From Janibacter sp. Soil728 (GTDB lineage: Bacteria; Actinomycetota; Actinomycetes; Actinomycetales; Dermatophilaceae): DNA of 64,000 nt. A program made the translations under genes and the position numbers. Of the stretch, positions 60,624 to 64,000 are shown in pieces; within the stretch, counting starts at the first letter, position 1; each line of letters starts with the position of its first letter. The stretch covers positions 434,289 to 498,288 of the forward strand of contig NZ_LMRZ01000001.1 of assembly GCF_001428305.1 (NCBI RefSeq), in the 5' to 3' direction. The notes under the pieces were generated by a model. That model worked only from the letters and a program-made list of their open reading frames with translations, was not told where the DNA came from and did no database searches.

Positions 60624-60697
60624 TCGGCACGTCTCCTGCCGGAACCTTGACGCCCCGGGGGTGGAGTCGTGACGCGGTGTGCGCGTAGCGTCGACAT

Positions 60698-60833
60698 CGT
60701 GCACGAGACCTGATCGGGCGGACCGCGAGGGGATCCACCCGATCACTGGTTCTCGAGTCTCCCCGGGCTCGGAACCACCCCTGAGGGGATGCCCCTCCGC
60801 GACGGATTTCCTCCCCGTCGTGGAGGGGCATCC
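60698..60833 (+). ncRNA. Candidate structured RNA with three successive hairpins
   Basis: In the 398-base gap between the LLM oxidoreductase and the metalloprotease there are three stems in a row: GATCGGG/CCCGATC (60712-60744), GGTTC-t-CGAG/CTCG-GAACC (60748-60776) and a 19-base helix with one G.U pair, GGATGCCCCTCC-G-CGACGG/CCGTCG-T-GGAGGGGCATCC (60787-60833). TAGCGT at 60686-60691 could serve as -10 with transcription starting near 60698. The last helix would be a strong terminator. It does not match any RNA family I can name. Confidence 0.4.
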
Positions 60834-61000
60834 TGCTGTCTCGGCCCGCTCGTCACCCGGCCGTCGGGCCACCGCAGGCCTTGACCAAACCCATGCGAAA
60901 TCTGACCCGAAGTCGGGTGGAGTGCGGGCCGCGACGGTCATAGATTCCCCACACCCGCAAGGCGCGACCGCGCCGCGGGACCTCACGAAGGGTGAATCGC
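60834..61000. other. Promoter region of the metalloprotease gene
   Basis: TAGATT at 60942-60947 may be a -10 for the protease gene, and TCACGAAGGGTGA (60984-60996 area) just before the ATG contains the CGAAGGG motif. Nothing else is evident. Confidence 0.3.
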
Positions 61001-61795
61001 ATGAAGCGTGCAGCAACCGTCCTGGCCGTCGCCGCCACCGTCTCGCTGGGGGCCGCCAGCGTCGGGTACGCCGGGGTGACCGAGGAGCCGACGTACCAGG
61101 ACTTCAAGACGCAGACCCTCCAGGACACCGACCGGCAGTACATCGTCAACGGCGACATCCCGGTGTCGGGTGAGAAGCAGCTGCGCGAGTTCTACCAAGG
61201 GATGGTCAGCCCCGGGCAGGACAACCAGCTCATCGTCAACACCGTCTACGGCAAGGACGACGTGTGGACCGCGAGCCAGGCGAAGAACCTCACCTACTGC
61301 GTGAGCACCAAGTTCGGGTCCGACCACGCCCGGGTGCGTGACGCCATGGCCAGCGGTGCGGCCCAGTGGGAGGCGGCCAGCTCCGGTGTCGACTTCACCT
61401 ACGTCGCCAGCCAGGACGGCAAGTGCACGACGCGCAACAACGACGTCGTCTTCTCCGTCGAGCCGACGCGGACGACGAGCTACATCGCGCGGGCCTTCTT
61501 CCCCAGCACCAGCAAGCGCAGCCGCAACGTGCTCGTCAGCACCAGCCAGCTCTTCAACGCCGGCTCGTGGACCCCGAGCAACATCCTGGCCCACGAGCTG
61601 GGTCACGCCCTCGGCTTCCGCCACGAGCACACGCGCCCGGAGGCTGGAACCTGCTTCGAGGACAACAACTGGCGTCCGCTGACGCCCTACGACTCGGCGT
61701 CGATCATGCACTACCCGCAGTGCAACGGCTCGAGCGACGACCTGAGCATGACCACCGCGGACCGCGAGGGCATCCGCTCGGTGTACGGCTCCTGA
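61001..61795 (+). CDS. Secreted matrixin-like zinc metalloprotease
   Basis: 264 residues with a signal peptide (MKRAATVLAVAATVSLGAASVGYAG). Zinc-binding HELGHALGFRHEH (H198, H202, H208) is followed by the Met-turn SIMHY (234-238), so it is a metzincin of the M10/M12/M57 (matrixin-like) group. The pro-region around CVSTKFGSDHARVRDAMASGAAQWEAASSGVDFTYV is the usual beta strand and pre-domain; C100, C142, C218 and C241 may form disulfides. It digests extracellular proteins; its C-terminal domain is short. Confidence 0.93.
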   Translation: MKRAATVLAVAATVSLGAASVGYAGVTEEPTYQDFKTQTLQDTDRQYIVNGDIPVSGEKQLREFYQGMVSPGQDNQLIVNTVYGKDDVWTASQAKNLTYCVSTKFGSDHARVRDAMASGAAQWEAASSGVDFTYVASQDGKCTTRNNDVVFSVEPTRTTSYIARAFFPSTSKRSRNVLVSTSQLFNAGSWTPSNILAHELGHALGFRHEHTRPEAGTCFEDNNWRPLTPYDSASIMHYPQCNGSSDDLSMTTADREGIRSVYGS

Positions 61796-61813
61796 GCCTT
61801 CCGCCCCACGACT

Positions 61814-61859
61814 GACGCCCCCTTCGTCCGCGCTCCCCCCCATGGACGAAGGGGGCGTC
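61814..61859. terminator. Terminator with inverted CCCCTTCG/CGAAGGGG arms
   Basis: GACGCCCCCTTCGTCC (61814-61829) and its exact complement (61844-61859), 14-base loop. It lies between the convergent protease and esterase genes; both motif orientations form the stem. Confidence 0.93.
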
Positions 61860-61872
61860 TGCCTGTCCGCGG

Positions 61873-63270
61873 TCAGCGGACCGGGAGCTCGCGGACCTCG
61901 ATGAGTCCCGGCTCGCAGATGACGCCGACGTCACCGGTACGGGCGAAGTTGGCGAAGATGCGCCGCAGCGTTCGACCGGAGCGCTCGAAGTCGTCCGGGT
62001 CCACGCCAGCGACGAGGTCGGCGTCCAGCCAGGTCGCCAGCTTCCCCTGTAGTAGCGGCAGCTCGATGGTGTGCGCACCCGCATAGGGGTTGCCGGGGAC
62101 GCCCCAGGTGATGAGGTAGCGCTGCCCTCGTCCGCCCGCGCGGTGGTGCCGCTCGGCGAAGTCGAGGATGCCGCGACCGTAGATCCGGTCGGTCAGCGCC
62201 TGCCCGACCCGCCGGACGAAGGCGCCGCCCAGAGGTGCGACGAAGGAGCCTCGAAGGGGAGCGACCCACGGGCTGAGCGGTCGGCCGCCGAGAGCCTTGG
62301 CGATGAAGAGCGAGGCTTCTCGGTCGGTGGACCCGATGAGGACGTCGACCCGCTGGGCAGCTTCGCTCCAGGCCGCGTCGAGGTCCCGCTCGGCGGGCAG
62401 GGGGTGGTGGCCGTACTGGACGCCGAAGGGCATCCCCGCGGACATCCCGTGGCGGGCGATCGATGGCTCGACGGTCGGCTGGGCGGCGAGCACGTCGTCG
62501 ATGTCCGTCTCATCGGTCAGGGACTGCGCGATGCGCATCATCGCGTCGGTCATCGCGGACCGCCCGGGCATGACGCCGATCGGTGGGCTCTGGATGATCG
62601 CGCGGCGGAAGAGCCCCTCGGCACCCTCGGCGATCATCAGGTGCGCGATGGCGTCGCCGCCCGCGGACTGGCCGAAGAGGGTGATCTCGTCGGGGTCTCC
62701 GCCGAAGGCCGCGATGTTGGTCCGCACCCACCGCAGCGCCTCGATCTGGTCGAGGAGGCCGAGGTTGGCGGGGCGGGTCGCGCCGTCACCGAGGTAGCCG
62801 AGCAGGCCGAGCCGGTAGGTCACGCGTACGACGATGACCCGCTGCTCGACGACGAGGACCTCAGGGTCGTAGATCTCGAGATCGCCCGCGCCCGAGACAT
62901 AGGAGCCGCCGTGGATCATCACCATGACCGGCAGCGTCTCGCCGACGGCCAGATCGGCCGGCACGGTCACGGACAGCCGCAGACAGTCCTCGTCGAAGGG
63001 CAGCTCGCCCGGGGTGAGCCCGAGGACCTCCTCCAAGAACTCGACCCGGGGCTGCGGGCAGGCGGGCGACGGGCCGGTGGCGTCGATGCGCTCGACCGGG
63101 GTCTGCGCCACGGGTGGGGCGAAACGTGCGGCCCTCGCGTAGCGGATCCCACCCGCGCGCAGGACCTGGCCGTCCCGGCGACCGACGATCTGCCCGGCCG
63201 GCGCCGACCACACGGGGGACGCCCCCTTCGTCGTGGTGTCGCTGCGTGAGGTGCGGGCCGGTGTCGTCAT
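61873..63270 (-). CDS. Type B carboxylesterase/lipase
   Basis: 465 residues. Oxyanion-hole HGG (120-122, MVMIHGGSYVSG), cysteine/EDCLRLSVTVP signature near residue 93-103, nucleophile elbow GQSAGG (200-205, S202) and DPDEITLFG are canonical. A carboxylesterase domain covers nearly the whole protein, but the C-terminal triad region is divergent. The insert VAPLRGSFVAPLGG (62215-62265, complement) is coded by the dispersed repeat. An N-terminal DTTTKGASP linker contains a CGAAGGGG copy. Confidence 0.9.
   Translation of the reverse strand: MTTPARTSRSDTTTKGASPVWSAPAGQIVGRRDGQVLRAGGIRYARAARFAPPVAQTPVERIDATGPSPACPQPRVEFLEEVLGLTPGELPFDEDCLRLSVTVPADLAVGETLPVMVMIHGGSYVSGAGDLEIYDPEVLVVEQRVIVVRVTYRLGLLGYLGDGATRPANLGLLDQIEALRWVRTNIAAFGGDPDEITLFGQSAGGDAIAHLMIAEGAEGLFRRAIIQSPPIGVMPGRSAMTDAMMRIAQSLTDETDIDDVLAAQPTVEPSIARHGMSAGMPFGVQYGHHPLPAERDLDAAWSEAAQRVDVLIGSTDREASLFIAKALGGRPLSPWVAPLRGSFVAPLGGAFVRRVGQALTDRIYGRGILDFAERHHRAGGRGQRYLITWGVPGNPYAGAHTIELPLLQGKLATWLDADLVAGVDPDDFERSGRTLRRIFANFARTGDVGVICEPGLIEVRELPVR
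62233..62259. repeat. Dispersed 23-base repeat, copy 2 (inside esterase gene)
   Basis: 62237-62259 is identical to 26921-26943 (see copy 1), with one mismatch and GAGG upstream. It is read in the opposite sense, coding for part of SFVAPL-like loop in the esterase. Confidence 0.75.
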
Positions 63271-63422
63271 GCGGTCAGCGTGCCACGGTGGCCAAGGGTC
63301 AACGCATCATGAGTGGATCCTCAGGGCCTTGCAGCGCGGCAGGCTCTGACTCGTACCGACACACCGTGAGGACATGGCCCGCGGCCACGTCCTCGAGGCG
63401 TGTCCGGGGGCATGATGGGCAG

Positions 63423-63923
63423 ATGGATGACCTTGAGGCCTTCTGGCAGCGCGCGCAGCCGCACGCAGTCGCGACGGTGAACTCGTACATGGGTGAAAAC
63501 CCGCTGGCACTCCTGCGCCCACCGGCTTGGGCCTTCGGGGCCACCCCCGAGCAGGCGGACGAGCTGCTCGCGCTCGTGCTCGACGGGACCAAGACCTCGA
63601 CCTCGTCAGCCCTGTGGGACTACGAGGCCGAAGGGGAGGACCTCCCGACCGAGGGCACCCTCGGCATCGTCACCGACGGGAGAGGAGCTGCTCGGGCCCT
63701 CGTCGTGACGAGTCGGGTGCGGACGGTCCCCTTCGACCAGGTGGACGAGGAGCACGCCAGCGCCGAAGGGGAGGGCGACCGTTCCCTGGCGTACTGGCGG
63801 CAGGTGCACGAGGCCTTCTTCACCGACCACGCGAGCCACGACCGGGGCTTCGCCCCGGACATGCCCGTCGTCCTCGAGGACCTACGGGTCATCTACTCGG
63901 AGCCGGCGGACGCGCCCCAGTAG
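63423..63923 (+). CDS. ASCH domain protein
   Basis: 166 residues: a helical start DDLEAFWQRAQPHAVATVNSYMGENPLALL, FGATPEQADELLALVLDGTKTSTSSALWDYEAEGEDLPTEGTLGIVTDGRGAARALVVTSRVRTVPFDQVDEEHASAEGEGDRSLAYWRQVHEAFF with GTKTSTSS..W and FDQVDEEHA...GE signatures of ASCH. ASCH proteins bind RNA or nucleosides (some hydrolyse N4-acylcytidine). CATGAT six bases before the ATG suggests a leaderless promoter. Several CGAAGGGG copies lie within it. Confidence 0.93.
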   Translation: MDDLEAFWQRAQPHAVATVNSYMGENPLALLRPPAWAFGATPEQADELLALVLDGTKTSTSSALWDYEAEGEDLPTEGTLGIVTDGRGAARALVVTSRVRTVPFDQVDEEHASAEGEGDRSLAYWRQVHEAFFTDHASHDRGFAPDMPVVLEDLRVIYSEPADAPQ

Positions 63924-64000
63924 CCCCACGCATACCGCGGGCCACCGGGTCCATCTCGTCGAGCTGTCAGACCCGGTGCCGCAGCCCCGTGGCCCGCTGG

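Noticed and set aside
60748-60776. GGTTCTCGAGTC resembling a tRNA T-arm
   Set aside because: Lacks a D-arm, an anticodon arm and a paired acceptor stem; it forms part of a different three-hairpin structure.

Overview
This window is a chromosomal segment of a high-GC Gram-positive actinobacterium. Sequence support for that: very GC-rich third codon positions, many GTG starts, frequent ATGA/GTGA/TGATG stop-start overlaps, a mycoredoxin-type glutaredoxin, a mycothiol-dependent maleylpyruvate isomerase-like protein, a DUF222/HNH nuclease, an HspR-like regulator beside Hsp20, a FAD oxidoreductase plus methyltransferase pair of the 10-methyl fatty acid type, and a c-di-AMP (ydaO-type) riboswitch in front of a secreted NlpC/P60 protein. 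A member of Intrasporangiaceae (Janibacter/Knoellia-like) is my best guess, but that is inference. I see no rRNA, tRNA, prophage, IS element or CRISPR array.

Layout. 0-3 kb: 3' end of dnaB, a methyltransferase, and a divergent SDR/TetR pair. 3-8 kb: FUSC-type membrane protein, secreted SPOR/NAGPA protein, Pr6Pr membrane protein, ArsR-SRPBCC pair. 8-12 kb: thioesterase and a giant MDR-alpha/beta hydrolase fusion, divergent from an HxlR regulator. 12-19 kb: small stress and housekeeping genes (ScyD-like secreted protein, DksA-like zinc finger, Hsp20/HspR, flavin-binding split-barrel protein, HNH nuclease). 19-25 kb: SWIM-SNF2 helicase, acyl-CoA ligase, a cysteine-rich COG2345 (SufR-like) regulator. 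25-27.5 kb: tightly coupled DoxX-folE-ferredoxin reductase operon. 28-30 kb: a pair of translationally coupled 371-residue membrane-anchored paralogs of unknown function. 30-32.4 kb: TetR-MFS efflux module with a long operator. 32-39 kb: phospholipase D-like protein, HEAT and ankyrin proteins, disulfide reductase, His-rich methyltransferase. 39-43.6 kb: c-di-AMP riboswitch and NlpC/P60 protein, small alarmone synthetase, GNAT-Nudix fusion, and a small membrane protein/HTH pair behind nested palindromes. 43.6-49 kb: alcohol dehydrogenase, aldo/keto reductase-MerR, endonuclease I, TrmO-like protein, MerR-GyrI regulator. 49-54 kb: MHS transporter-M20 peptidase operon with a divergent double Lrp regulator. 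52.8-57.5 kb: glutaminase-STAS, hydrolase, and the 10-methyl fatty acid pair. 57.5-64 kb: duplicated palindromic element, GTPase-like protein, mycoredoxin, SprT-like protein, luciferase-like oxidoreductase, a candidate structured RNA, matrixin-like protease, esterase and ASCH protein.

Regulatory logic is mostly local: single regulators divergent from, or coupled to, one enzyme or transporter, with visible palindromic operators. Many promoters look leaderless (TANNNT 6-7 bases before the start codon).

The most unusual signal is not a gene. The short motif CGAAGGG (often CGAAGGGG or CGAAGGGA) occurs about once per kb, in both orientations about equally, inside genes at poorly conserved loops or linkers, and at gene ends, where inverted pairs form terminator stems. 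That layout resembles DNA uptake or Chi-type sequences and deserves a genome-wide test. A 23-base identical copy of an extended form sits inside two unrelated genes.
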